Both the position numbers and the translations under genes were made by a program. Below are positions 34,812-44,229 of a stretch of 64,000 bases of DNA, piece after piece. The notes beneath the pieces are model-generated. The model made no database searches. It had not been told where the DNA came from and saw only the letters and a list, made by a program, of their open reading frames with translations. This DNA comes from Actinotignum urinale DSM 15805 (GTDB taxonomy: Bacteria; Actinomycetota; Actinomycetes; Actinomycetales; Actinomycetaceae): the NCBI RefSeq assembly GCF_000420445.1, contig NZ_ATUY01000009.1, positions 1 to 64,000 on the forward strand, read 5' to 3'. Positions within the stretch are counted from its first letter, which is position 1. Each line of letters opens with the position of its first letter.

Positions 34812-36736
34812 GCGTTTTCCTGATGGATTGACCATGCATATTCGGTGTTACGACGAAGAATGTTCTCGTGGGTTCCGTAATCCTTGACGTAAGTTATATT
34901 GTTATCGTTTTTCTCTAACACGATAACATTATCCGCTTCGTCAAGTGGTGATATTCGATGTGTTACGACGATAATGGTTCGTGGATCTATAGGATCTTTT
35001 CCGGCTCGGAGCAAATCGCGAATGAGAAGATCGGCAGTTTTTGGGTCGAGGTGTTCACCTGGTTCGTCGAGAAGAAGATATTGGGCGCCGGATGCGAGTG
35101 CGCGTGCCAGAAGGAGACGACGGCGTTCTCCACCGGAAATTGTTGCAGCATCCTCGCCGAGCATGGTGTGAACGCCGTCGGGAAGCTCTGCCAGCCATGA
35201 TCCTAAACCGGTTTTGTGGAGAAGGATAACGGCTTCGCGTTCGGTGACGTGGGGGTTTGCGACACGAAGATTTTCGAGGACAGTTGTTTCAAAAATATGT
35301 GCGTCTTCTGCCGTGAGAATGAGAAATTCGCTGACTTCTTCCCTGGGAATCGTTGCTATGTCTCGTCCGTTGTAACGAACAGTTCCCTGGTGAGCGGGTA
35401 GCATTCCAGCGAGCGTGAACAACAGTGTTGATTTTCCGATGCCGGAGGGGCCAACGATACCTAGGGATGTGGAAGGAGGAATGGTAAAGGAGAGAGGCTC
35501 GGAAATATCGGGATGACCTGGCCACCCCAGTACAGCGCGGTCAATAATCAATCCCTCAGGTGTTTTGCTGCTACGCGGGGAGGGCTCGGATGAGGAATCG
35601 GTACCCGAAGAATCACTGTGTGAAGGGGCGGTAAGTGAAGAGTCGGTGCCCGAAGAAACGCTACCCGAAGAATCACTGTGTGAAGGGTCGGTACGCGGGG
35701 AGTCGTTAGCCGAAGAGTCGCTAGGTTGGTGGGTAACCACGTTCTGAGTGTCGTGCTGTTCTGCTTTATCGAGCAGTTCGAGGATGCGCTGAGCGGCTTT
35801 TGCGGAAGTAACCAGCTGGATAGCCGATTCTCCAAGCCCCATTGTTGCTTCAAAAGCCGCCAGTGGAGTAAGAACACAAACAGCCAAAGCGGTTTGTGAA
35901 AGCGTGCCCGCAGCCAACTGTTGGCTTCCAATAATGATGGCGCACACCACCACAATCCCCATAGCAATCGTATCGATGGCCACAGCTAAAGCCTGGGGGC
36001 GAGCAGCGCCGTCGCGGTGGGTGAAAATGCGTTCTTCTGTTTTTCGCTGAATTATTTCTATGTCCGTTAGACGCCCAGACACACGAAGTTCGGTAGCCGA
36101 ATCGAGAAGGGTGAGCGCCTGGGAAGAAATTTCACTGCGATCTCTGACCTGGGATTCTTCGGCACGTCGCCCACCTCGCATAGCAAAGTAGGGAGCCACA
36201 ACGCCGGAAAGAAGAAGGCATAAGAACAAGACAACACCGATGGCGGGCGAAAGAATCCCTACAATCAGGCAGGAAGTAATACACACAACAACAGCCACGC
36301 ATGCCGGTTGAAGAGCCTTGACAATAAGGTCGCCAACAGAATCAACATCTCGCCCGGTGCGGGCAAGCAAATCCCCTCGTCGTATAGAGGTAATAACGTC
36401 TGTGGGGGACTGCGCAAGCGTTGAATAAACGTGGGAACGCAGGTGCGACATGCCGTAGAGCGTAACGCGATGGCTAAAAATGCGGTTCACGTAACGTAAT
36501 ACAGCCTTGGATACACCGAAGAAACGCACCGCGGTTGTAGCAACTCCCAAAACTAGAACGGGTGGCATTTGGGAGGCGCGAGTAATAAGCCAGGCAGAAA
36601 CGGCCGCCAGGCACACCGAGGAAATAAGTCCGCTCGCCCCGGCCGCTACCGAACCGATAAAACCGCCGGTTTTGACCTTGAGAAGGGGAAGGATTCGTCT
36701 AATGGCGCGTCGCTCATCTGCGGGGAAAACACTCAC
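34808..36736 (-). CDS. cydC: CydC half of the CydDC thiol/haem ABC exporter
   Basis: ABC half-transporter needed for cytochrome bd assembly; with CydD it exports cysteine/glutathione-type thiols. The 642 residues comprise six membrane segments (about 20-310) and a nucleotide-binding domain with GPSGIGKSTL, ISGGERRRLLLARAL and YLLLDEPGEHLD. Unusual: residues about 332-390, linking the two domains, are a run of Ser/Asp/Pro/Thr repeats (SHSDSSG, SGTDSS) absent from family members I know. GTG 36736 overlaps the cydD stop, and the kinase start overlaps its own stop, so the three are coupled. Confidence 0.9.
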   Translation of the reverse strand: MSVFPADERRAIRRILPLLKVKTGGFIGSVAAGASGLISSVCLAAVSAWLITRASQMPPVLVLGVATTAVRFFGVSKAVLRYVNRIFSHRVTLYGMSHLRSHVYSTLAQSPTDVITSIRRGDLLARTGRDVDSVGDLIVKALQPACVAVVVCITSCLIVGILSPAIGVVLFLCLLLSGVVAPYFAMRGGRRAEESQVRDRSEISSQALTLLDSATELRVSGRLTDIEIIQRKTEERIFTHRDGAARPQALAVAIDTIAMGIVVVCAIIIGSQQLAAGTLSQTALAVCVLTPLAAFEATMGLGESAIQLVTSAKAAQRILELLDKAEQHDTQNVVTHQPSDSSANDSPRTDPSHSDSSGSVSSGTDSSLTAPSHSDSSGTDSSSEPSPRSSKTPEGLIIDRAVLGWPGHPDISEPLSFTIPPSTSLGIVGPSGIGKSTLLFTLAGMLPAHQGTVRYNGRDIATIPREEVSEFLILTAEDAHIFETTVLENLRVANPHVTEREAVILLHKTGLGSWLAELPDGVHTMLGEDAATISGGERRRLLLARALASGAQYLLLDEPGEHLDPKTADLLIRDLLRAGKDPIDPRTIIVVTHRISPLDEADNVIVLEKNDNNITYVKDYGTHENILRRNTEYAWSIHQENA

Positions 36737-38562
36737 TTGCCCTCTCCTTCCTTGACTTCGCTCATAACGGTGCCCTGTGGTTGGGGTGAAACTTGTACCG
36801 TGCCTACTTGTGGTGTGGCTAATTTCGTTTCTCTTTCTGTTCTGGTTTGGTTTCCGTTTCGGGTTTCTGTTCTTGTTTCAAATTCCGTTCCGTTTGTGTT
36901 TTGTGCGACGCTGTCTGCGAGAGATTGTGTTGATGCGTAAACGTCCACAATGTTATCCGCCACCCCTATGAGGGCTTGCCTGTGCGCGATAACGATGACG
37001 GTACGTCCCGATTCGCGTAATTTTTGCACAGATTCGACGACGTGTTCCTCACTTCTTGCGTCAAGATGCGCGGAAGGTTCGTCAAGAAGGATAACGGGAC
37101 GTTCGCTGATGAGTGCACGTGTGAGCGCAAGGCGCTGCCTTTGCCCAACGGACAAGCCAACACCACCTTGGCCTATCATGGTATTCCAGCCTTGGGGAAG
37201 TGTTTCGATAACAGAATCAAATCCGGCAAGTCGTGCAGCTTCACGCGTTTTCTCATCGACAATTCCACCAATATTTTCGGCGACGGTACCTGGAATAAGA
37301 ACGGGACGTTGGGGTACCCACGTGATGTTGTTCCATAGACTTTCGCGCGAAATAGCGGAGAGAGGAACGTCCCCTATCGTAATATTCCCTTCGTCGGGGT
37401 CGAGGAAACGCATGAGAACATTTGTCGTCGTCGTTTTTCCTGAACCTGAAGGGCCACGAAGCACAGTAATCTCACCGGGGCGGAGAGTTGCTGTGAGCTT
37501 GGCTGGGGCGATTGTTTCACGGCCCGGCGCATATACGCTGAGGTTATTAATGTGAATGGTGCTTAAAGAAAGATCGGGGCATGGTTCTTGGCCATCAACA
37601 ACGGGAAGTGGCGTTTCGAGGATGTCGAACGCTTGATCAGTTGCCGCCACGCCGTTAGACGAAGCATGAAATTGGGTTCCAACATCGCGTAAGGGTTTAA
37701 AAACTTCCGGGGTAAGCATAATAATGGTGAGCCCTACGAACAGCCCCATATGCCCGGCAACCATACGCAAGCCTACTTCGACCGCAACAAGGGCTGTTGA
37801 GAGGGTGGTGAGGAACTCAAGGACGGCTCCGGAAAGGAAAGCAACATACAGCGTTTGCATCGTGGTTGCGGCGTAGGTATCTCCAAGGTGTTGGACACGT
37901 CCTTCGGGGTGTTTTTCCCGTCCTACGGCTTTGAGGGTGGTGAGTCCGGCGAGGAGGTCGAGCAGTTGCTGTCCCAGGCGTTGCATGGAGGCGAGGCGTT
38001 CGGAAGCAAAGTTTTGGGTGAGCCTGCCAATAAGAATCATGAAGAGGGGCACGAGGGGAATGCATAGAACAATGGCTAATGCACTAATCCAGTCGAGCCA
38101 CACAATGACGATAAGCGCTACCGGCATAACCGTGCAGGTGAGGATGAGCTGGGGCAAAAATTTTACGAAATATGGCTCTAAATCATCAAGACCCGAAGTT
38201 ACAAGAGTGACAGTTGAGCTTGAATGTCCTTGGGAGAGCCATCGTTCTCCAACGTCCCCTGCGTGGCGTACAACGCGGGCGCGCAAGTCCGCAATTGTTG
38301 TGAGAGCCGCTCTATGCCCGTAGGCTTCCCGCAGGTAGAGCAGTAGTGCGCGAAGCGCGAAAACAATGCCGAGCCAGGCAATACGCCACGACATATCCGA
38401 AAGTTCGGCGTATCCGTCGATAACGGGGGAGATGCTCCCGGCAATTAAGAGGCATTGGGCAAGAACAAGAACAGTTTCGCAAAACCCTAGGGCGCCCAGA
38501 AATATCACGTATTTACGCGCTGCACCTACGTATTTCATAAGGCGAGGATCGAGAGGTTTCAT
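36733..38562 (-). CDS. cydD: CydD half of the CydDC ABC exporter
   Basis: Partner of CydC in periplasmic redox balance and bd oxidase assembly. I start at ATG 38562 (MKPLDPRLMKYV), with AGGA upstream, giving 609 residues. It has six membrane segments in about 20-300, and an ATPase domain with GPSGSGKTTT, LSVGQRQRLALTRAL and VILLDEPSAHLD. The last 65 residues, beyond the ATPase fold, are an Asn/Thr/Glu/Arg-rich tail with alternating TET/TRT words, another low-complexity addition. It is separated from cydB by a terminator, so cydDC plus the kinase may have their own promoter or depend on read-through. Confidence 0.9.
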   Translation of the reverse strand: MKPLDPRLMKYVGAARKYVIFLGALGFCETVLVLAQCLLIAGSISPVIDGYAELSDMSWRIAWLGIVFALRALLLYLREAYGHRAALTTIADLRARVVRHAGDVGERWLSQGHSSSTVTLVTSGLDDLEPYFVKFLPQLILTCTVMPVALIVIVWLDWISALAIVLCIPLVPLFMILIGRLTQNFASERLASMQRLGQQLLDLLAGLTTLKAVGREKHPEGRVQHLGDTYAATTMQTLYVAFLSGAVLEFLTTLSTALVAVEVGLRMVAGHMGLFVGLTIIMLTPEVFKPLRDVGTQFHASSNGVAATDQAFDILETPLPVVDGQEPCPDLSLSTIHINNLSVYAPGRETIAPAKLTATLRPGEITVLRGPSGSGKTTTTNVLMRFLDPDEGNITIGDVPLSAISRESLWNNITWVPQRPVLIPGTVAENIGGIVDEKTREAARLAGFDSVIETLPQGWNTMIGQGGVGLSVGQRQRLALTRALISERPVILLDEPSAHLDARSEEHVVESVQKLRESGRTVIVIAHRQALIGVADNIVDVYASTQSLADSVAQNTNGTEFETRTETRNGNQTRTERETKLATPQVGTVQVSPQPQGTVMSEVKEGEGK

Positions 38563-38611
38563 TCCATTCCTGTTCGACGGGGATGTGGTGATATTGATTG
38601 ATACTACACGA

Positions 38612-38652
38612 AACAAAAACGTGGCCGCACAGTTGGACTATGCGACCACGTT
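38612..38652 (-). terminator. Intrinsic terminator after cydB
   Basis: Arms 38618-38629 and 38641-38652 pair with one mismatch around an 11-base loop; on the - strand they run into GTTTTTG. It splits cydAB from cydDC plus the kinase. Confidence 0.75.
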
Positions 38653-38658
38653 CCGGAG

Positions 38659-39777
38659 TTATTTCACTTCAAATTGGCGAATCTTTCGCGGTTCGAGTCC
38701 GACGGGTTCTTCGGGAATCTGGCCTACGTCGATGCGCTTGCGGAACATGTAGTATGCCCAGAATGTGTATGCGAGAACAATCGGAACAAAGACGATAGCG
38801 ACAACAAGCATAATCCCCTGTGTGGGTGCTGTTGCGGTTGCCTGTTCGATAGTGAGTGAATATGCGTCGTCGATATAGGATCTCATCGCGTACGGGAAGA
38901 TCATGGAGAAAATAGTGGCGACGGCAAACGCGATACCTGCGAAATGCAAACCAAAGGCAAGCCCATCTCGGTTCATCCACGTGAAGTAGACGGTTGCAAT
39001 GAGAAGGATTGCGCAGATGGCGAGCGGAATGATAGCAAATACCTGGTTGGAGTAGACGAAGTATGCCCACAGTGCCCAGACTGCTGTCAGGCCGGTGGAA
39101 ACAAGGGTTGTCTTCTTTGCGAGTCCCATGGCTCGCTTCTGAAGATCTCCGGAAACCTTAATGGAAATCCACAGTGCGCCGTGGCTCAAGCATAGGCTCA
39201 TCACAACGAGACCACCGAGAATAGTGAACGGAGTGAGCAAGGAGAAGAAACCACCTGTTAAGAAGTGATGGTTGGTTGCAAGTGATGAAACAACCTCACC
39301 GGGTGCAACTGCTACGAAGCTACCGGATTCGTAGGAGCCCACTTCAATAGCCATGCCCTGAACGAAGTTTGCGAAGGCAACACCGAAGAGGATGGTAACA
39401 ACCCACGAAACAACACAGTGAAGCATATCCCATGTTCCGCGCCATTTTTCGGTGCGAATCATTTTGCGCCATTCAAGTGCGCAAATACGAATGATGAGGC
39501 ACAGAAGAACGGCAACGAGAGCAATATACATGCCCGAAAACATGGTGGCGTACCATTCGGGGAAGGCGGCGAAGGTGGCGCCACCGGCGGTGAGCAACCA
39601 TACTTCGTTTCCGTCCCAGTGCGGGCCAATCGAGTTGATTAACGCCCGGCGTTCACGTTCGTTCTTGGCAAAGGGTTTCAAGAGCATACCTACACCGAAA
39701 CCGAAGCCTTCTAGGGCAACGTAACCAATCCAAAGAACGACGATGAGGATAAACCAAATAATCATTAAAAGTGTCAT
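38659..39777 (-). CDS. cydB: Cytochrome bd oxidase subunit II
   Basis: Membrane subunit of the quinol oxidase that reduces oxygen at high affinity without proton pumping. The 372-residue protein has about nine hydrophobic segments and the family start TLLMIIWFILIVVLWIGYVA, with LEGFGFGVGMLL and GPHWDGNEVWLL near 20-60. AGGAGG lies just before the ATG, overlapping the cydA stop region; the gap to cydA is 12 bases. Confidence 0.94.
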   Translation of the reverse strand: MTLLMIIWFILIVVLWIGYVALEGFGFGVGMLLKPFAKNERERRALINSIGPHWDGNEVWLLTAGGATFAAFPEWYATMFSGMYIALVAVLLCLIIRICALEWRKMIRTEKWRGTWDMLHCVVSWVVTILFGVAFANFVQGMAIEVGSYESGSFVAVAPGEVVSSLATNHHFLTGGFFSLLTPFTILGGLVVMSLCLSHGALWISIKVSGDLQKRAMGLAKKTTLVSTGLTAVWALWAYFVYSNQVFAIIPLAICAILLIATVYFTWMNRDGLAFGLHFAGIAFAVATIFSMIFPYAMRSYIDDAYSLTIEQATATAPTQGIMLVVAIVFVPIVLAYTFWAYYMFRKRIDVGQIPEEPVGLEPRKIRQFEVK

Positions 39778-39789
39778 GGTAACTTCCTC

Positions 39790-41295
39790 CTAGTACACAA
39801 GTTCCGGTGTGGCTTTGACATCGTATTCAACGACTTTCTTGTGGGTGTTGATACCTTCCTTGAGGTATCGTGCCAGTAGCCAGAACCACACAATGCCGAG
39901 CGACGTGTACAGCAGGGTAAATGCCGTCAAGGAGAAGGCAACACTTCCTGCATTGACAGAATGGGATACGCCGAGATCCGTCATGAGGAGAACCCCGTCG
40001 ACGTGACCAGGGTAGACAACCCACGGTTGGCGCCCAATTTCTGTGAGAATCCAGCCCGCCGTATTGGCGAGGAACTGGAGAGGAATCATCCAGAGCCAGA
40101 ATCTTCCCCACTTTTCGCTTCTGACTAATCTGTTTCCACGCAATACCCATAGGCCAACGGCGGCTATGAGGATATCAAGCAGGCCAACGCCGACCATCAC
40201 GCGGAAGGAGTAGTAGGAGACGAGAACATTAGGTGTTACTTCGTTCTTACCGTATGCTTCGGTGAATTTATCGACGAGTTCCTTGTTGACGTTTTCCATC
40301 TTGTGGATACGATCAAGGACCTTTTTATTGGCTTCGTCAATGGATTCGAGGCGTGATTCAGGACCGGTGAAGTGGTTCGTCATCATGAAGGATTCGAGGC
40401 CTGGAATCGGAACATATACCTGTGTTGCCGTATCGCAACTATTGCCGAACATGACGAGGGAGAGTTTAGCGCTTTCTTCTCCCTTGCATACGCCCATCAT
40501 GGCAGCTGCTTTAGTCGGCTGAATCTCTCCGAGGTGCTGACCCATGAAGTGACCTGAAGTTGCGGCAATAAGTGATGCCACGAGGGTGACTTTTAAGCCA
40601 AGTTTTGCGGTGGGTTTCCAGTAATCGCGTGCTTCTGATTCATTTCCTGTCAGACGAATGGAGCGAGCCATCCACCAGAACGCGAAACCTGCAACAAGGA
40701 CACCGGAAAGGGTGAATGCCGCTGAGATGGCGTGTGCAAATGTGTAAATCCATGTCTCGTTAGCGAAAAGCTTGAGGAAACCTGAAACGCCATCAAGTTC
40801 AGCGCGCCCTGTTTTTGGATTAAATACGGCGCCGTTGGGATTCTGCATGAAGCTATTTGCTGCAAGAATCCAGGCTGCGGACACCATGGTTCCGATGGAG
40901 AACAGCCATGCGCAGAGGTTATGAATCTTGGGGGAGAGGCGACCTTTTCCGAAGATCCACAAGCCGAGGAATGTAGATTCAAGGAAGAAGGCAAGAAGTG
41001 CCTCAAACGCAAGAGGTGCGCCGAAGATATCACCGACGAATCGGGAGTATTCAGACCAGTTCAAACCGAACTGGAATTCCTGAACGATACCTGTGGCAAC
41101 GCCAAGTGCGAAATTAATGAGCAGAATTTTGCCGAAGAAATCGGTAATCCGCTGCCATTTCGGATCGCCCGTTTTACGGGCTTTGGTCTGCATAAATGCG
41201 ACGATGAGTGACAGCCCAATGGTTAGGGGTACCTGGAACCAGTGGTACACAGTGGTGATACCAAACTGCCACCGAGCAAGGGTGATCGGATCCAC
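39790..41295 (-). CDS. cydA: Cytochrome bd oxidase subunit I
   Basis: Haem-bearing, quinol-oxidising subunit; 501 residues. The conserved N-terminus RWQFGITTVYHWFQVPLTIG holds the haem b595 histidine region. ESTFLGLWIFG has the membrane glutamate, and TEIGRQPWVVYPG carries the GRQPW motif. I choose GTG 41295 (VDPITLARW) because GGAAAGG precedes it; the upstream in-frame TTG is less likely. The upstream region has a GGGAC-N4-GTCCC palindrome at 41493-41506 and a TTCTAG/CTAGAA repeat at 41377-41396. It heads the cydAB transcript. Confidence 0.94.
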   Translation of the reverse strand: MDPITLARWQFGITTVYHWFQVPLTIGLSLIVAFMQTKARKTGDPKWQRITDFFGKILLINFALGVATGIVQEFQFGLNWSEYSRFVGDIFGAPLAFEALLAFFLESTFLGLWIFGKGRLSPKIHNLCAWLFSIGTMVSAAWILAANSFMQNPNGAVFNPKTGRAELDGVSGFLKLFANETWIYTFAHAISAAFTLSGVLVAGFAFWWMARSIRLTGNESEARDYWKPTAKLGLKVTLVASLIAATSGHFMGQHLGEIQPTKAAAMMGVCKGEESAKLSLVMFGNSCDTATQVYVPIPGLESFMMTNHFTGPESRLESIDEANKKVLDRIHKMENVNKELVDKFTEAYGKNEVTPNVLVSYYSFRVMVGVGLLDILIAAVGLWVLRGNRLVRSEKWGRFWLWMIPLQFLANTAGWILTEIGRQPWVVYPGHVDGVLLMTDLGVSHSVNAGSVAFSLTAFTLLYTSLGIVWFWLLARYLKEGINTHKKVVEYDVKATPELVY

Positions 41296-41492
41296 TTTTC
41301 GCCTTTCCAATTATGTACTGTGTGACATTCCAACCTGAAGACATGCTGAAATATGCCACCTAAGGACCTGTAATGGTTCTAGTTTAGACCCTAGAATGTT
41401 CGACAGTCGCCTTGAAAACTCCCTAGTGTGGCGCAGGGTATCCTCCTTTTAGGAAATGTAGCAAGGCTTTTAGAGACACCTTTCCCAAACTT

Positions 41493-41506
41493 GGGACAAA
41501 AGTCCC
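41493..41506. promoter_or_regulatory. DosR-box-like palindrome upstream of cydA
   Basis: GGGAC-AAAA-GTCCC is a perfect inverted repeat. It matches the invariant core of the mycobacterial DosR box (GGGAC, four A/T-type bases, GTCCC); the outer bases match poorly. It lies about 200 bases upstream of the cydA start, and a DosR-like regulator is in the same locus. Confidence 0.55.
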
Positions 41507-41632
41507 ACATAATATATTTTCCGTTACATTTGTAATACTTCGTCTCTATTTCGTTGGTGCGGGAAGGAAGGGAATATCGGCGCAAATACCTTTAACTTGT
41601 CACATACGCAAATGCATTCCTCATTAATGTTG

Positions 41633-41713
41633 GAGACCTATGTGGCGAGGTTCGAGACCTATGTAACGAGGTTCGAGACCTATGTAACGAGGTTCGAGAC
41701 CTATGTAACACGG
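41633..41713. repeat. 21-bp tandem array, nearly four units
   Basis: GAGACCTATGTAACGAGGTTC-type units (21 bases) start at 41633, 41654, 41675 and 41696. Units 2 and 3 are identical, unit 1 has two changes, unit 4 is truncated. The period is a multiple of three and of two helical turns, upstream of rne. Confidence 0.92.
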
Positions 41714-41943
41714 AGTGTGGAAATGAAAGGTGTGGCATATTCTCGAATGTGCACACTCTCATGTAGAATATTCGATAGGAATCGAATGCTACCGCATCGC
41801 ATTCGACGTCGTCGCCGGATTAAAGTACACACCACGAGATGTTTTTGGCGAGATGCGAACCACCGTTTTTGCGACAGTGTCGCACATTAAAGACCAGACT
41901 TTATGGGATGTGGAATGAAGGACTGGTCAGGAAGTGTAGTCGA

Positions 41944-44229
41944 ATGGCTTCTCATGCCACGGCGTTTGAAAAACGTGGGACAACTATGTCACCACGTTTT
42001 ATTCAAACGAACCAATCACCCTTTTACTCAGCTGTTGAAGATGAAACGGCCGAGCCCGTCACTAAGTACACCATGAATTTCGGGCTCCCCATTTTCCAAG
42101 AACCCGATTCATCCGACGAATCCAAAATCATCCGAAAAATCACCTATATAGATATAGAGGACGACGAGGAAGAACAACCTCCCAAACGCGAACGTAATCG
42201 TGACGCAGGTGCCGAGAGCAAAGCCGAGAAAAAAACATCGGATAAGTTGGCGCGTAAGGAATCACAAAAACCCGACGCCAAGAAAGATGGATTTGAACAG
42301 CCCGCAGAACCGACACGTCGTCGTCGTACAATGAAAACCGAACCCGAGGACGACGTTACCGCTCCTCTCGGCTCAACACGTTTAGCGGCTAAACGAGCGC
42401 GCAGGCGGGACCGGCGTGAAGTATCCTCACGTAGACGCGGAACCATTACGGAAGTCGAATATATTGCACGCCGCGAAAACGTTAAACGCGAAATGCTTGT
42501 GCGTGAACACGATGGGCTCAACCAAATAGCTGTTCTTGAAGACGATGTACTTGTGGAACATTATGTTGCCAGGCGTACCCAAATTTCGATGGTGGGAAAC
42601 GTCTATTTGGGGCGTGTCCAAAACGTTCTTCCTTCTATGGAAGCGGCCTTCGTGGATATTGGGAAAGGGCGCAACGCCGTTCTATACGCCGGTGAAGTGA
42701 ACTGGGAAGAAGCAGGAATTACCCACAAAAACCCGCGCATTGAACAGGCGTTGAAAACCGGAGATCCCGTACTGGTGCAGGTCACCAAGGATCCGATTGG
42801 GCATAAGGGTGCGCGATTAACCGCGCAAATCACCCTTGCGGGGCGTCACCTCGTCCTGGTGCCCGGAGGAAACATTACCGGCATTTCCCGCAAACTTCCA
42901 GAAGCGGAGCGCCATCGCCTCAAGAAAATATTGAAGGAAAATCTTCCTGAAGAACACGGTGTGATTGTGCGCACCGCAGCTGAAGGCGCAACTCAGGAAC
43001 AGCTTAATGACGACATTGAACGGCTCGTAAAATCCTGGAAGGAAATTCAGCGTAAGAGCAAGCAGGCAAAAACCGCGCCTGTCGTTTTGAAGAGCGAACC
43101 GGAGCTTGCCGTGCGTGTGGTTCGCGATATCTTCAACGAAGATTTCGATAAACTCAAGGTCCAGGGCAAGGACACGTGGGAAACAATTTCCGAATACGTC
43201 TCCGAGTTGTCGCCGGAACTTCATGAGCGCCTAGAGCACTGGGAATCTTCCGAAGATATTTTTGAAAAGTATCGTGTCGACGAGCAACTCGCAAAAGCCT
43301 TCGATCGTAAAGTTTGGTTGCCCAGTGGCGGAACGCTTGTTATCGACCGCACCGAAGCTATGACGGTTATTGATATTAATACCGGAAAATACACGGGAAG
43401 TGGCGGTTCGCTGGAAGAAACCGTGACGCTCAATAATTTGGAAGCGGCTGAAGAAATCGTCAGGCAGCTTCGCCTTCGCGATATTGGCGGAATTATCGTT
43501 ATTGACTTTATCGACATGGTTTTGGAAGCCAATCGCGATCTTGTGTTGAGGCGCCTTATCGAATGTCTTGGGCGCGATCGCACTCGCCACCAGGTTGCAG
43601 AAGTGACCTCTCTGGGTCTTGTTCAAATGACACGTAAACGTGTGGGGCAGGGCCTTGTGGAAGCATTCTCTGTTCCGTGCGAGGCGTGTGATGCACGAGG
43701 CTACATTATTCAAAGTACCCCGGTAGAAAAGGGAGAGGAGCCCGTTCAGGAAACGGGGACGAAGAAACGTCGTCATCGTCGTGCAGAAAAGAACTCGGTG
43801 AAGCAAGATGCCGATAAGGCCGCAAAGAGAGAAGCGGCCTCGAACGCCATGAATTCTATTGCTGCGGCCACACATGTAGATGTGCCACCCGCAGGAAAGA
43901 AGGACGTCGAGAAGGATACGCAATCCGAAGAATCAACCAAGCGCTCAGAAGATACCGGCCAGGGGACGTCATCTGAGGAAACCGCACCACGCAGAAGGCG
44001 CAGGCGTGTTGTGGTGAGCAGCGGTGTGGTTACTCCTAAACGCCAAGATCATTCGGAAGAAGAAGCGCAACATGTCGAGACCTCCTCTCCGACATCGGGT
44101 GTTCACGCGGGTACACATTCTGTGAAAACGCGGAGCCGTGGTGTTGTGAGTAGCGGAACGATTTCGACGTCACCCGCCCATGAACCCGTTTCTGTTGTGA
44201 CAATTTCACACGACGGAGAAGATTCATAG
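41944..44229 (+). CDS. rne: Ribonuclease E/G
   Basis: Single-strand endoribonuclease for mRNA decay and rRNA/tRNA maturation. About 761 residues: a disordered charged N-terminal arm (about 1-175, Lys/Arg/Glu-rich), an S1 domain (GNVYLGRVQNVLPSMEAAFV), and the catalytic core with metal aspartates in MTVIDINTGK and GGIIVIDFIDM. The zinc-link pair is in PCEACDARGY, and a second disordered Arg/Glu/Thr tail follows. Flanking arms on a central core are typical of actinobacterial RNase E. The start is uncertain: ATG 41944 has AGGAAG nine bases upstream; ATG 41986 (MSPRFIQTN) is an alternative. Followed by rplU-rpmA-obg in the conserved order. Confidence 0.9.
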   Translation: MASHATAFEKRGTTMSPRFIQTNQSPFYSAVEDETAEPVTKYTMNFGLPIFQEPDSSDESKIIRKITYIDIEDDEEEQPPKRERNRDAGAESKAEKKTSDKLARKESQKPDAKKDGFEQPAEPTRRRRTMKTEPEDDVTAPLGSTRLAAKRARRRDRREVSSRRRGTITEVEYIARRENVKREMLVREHDGLNQIAVLEDDVLVEHYVARRTQISMVGNVYLGRVQNVLPSMEAAFVDIGKGRNAVLYAGEVNWEEAGITHKNPRIEQALKTGDPVLVQVTKDPIGHKGARLTAQITLAGRHLVLVPGGNITGISRKLPEAERHRLKKILKENLPEEHGVIVRTAAEGATQEQLNDDIERLVKSWKEIQRKSKQAKTAPVVLKSEPELAVRVVRDIFNEDFDKLKVQGKDTWETISEYVSELSPELHERLEHWESSEDIFEKYRVDEQLAKAFDRKVWLPSGGTLVIDRTEAMTVIDINTGKYTGSGGSLEETVTLNNLEAAEEIVRQLRLRDIGGIIVIDFIDMVLEANRDLVLRRLIECLGRDRTRHQVAEVTSLGLVQMTRKRVGQGLVEAFSVPCEACDARGYIIQSTPVEKGEEPVQETGTKKRRHRRAEKNSVKQDADKAAKREAASNAMNSIAAATHVDVPPAGKKDVEKDTQSEESTKRSEDTGQGTSSEETAPRRRRRRVVVSSGVVTPKRQDHSEEEAQHVETSSPTSGVHAGTHSVKTRSRGVVSSGTISTSPAHEPVSVVTISHDGEDS

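Larger units (their letters stand above)
41296..41943. other. Divergent control region between cydA and rne
   Basis: It holds the candidate DosR-type box, an inverted repeat TTCTAG-N8-CTAGAA (41377-41396) and a 21-bp tandem array (41633-41713). A 62-codon frame lies at 41730-41918 (GTG start, poor ribosome binding site). Its codon choice in the second half looks coding-like (residues such as VVAGLKYTPRDVFGEMR), but I recognise no family. It may be a remnant of a gene once upstream of rne. Confidence 0.5.

Noticed and set aside
41597-41890. 97-codon ORF with FETYVTR repeats
   Set aside because: The peptide repeat is a by-product of the 21-bp tandem array. The rest is Arg/Cys/His-rich with rare-looking codons and no start signal.
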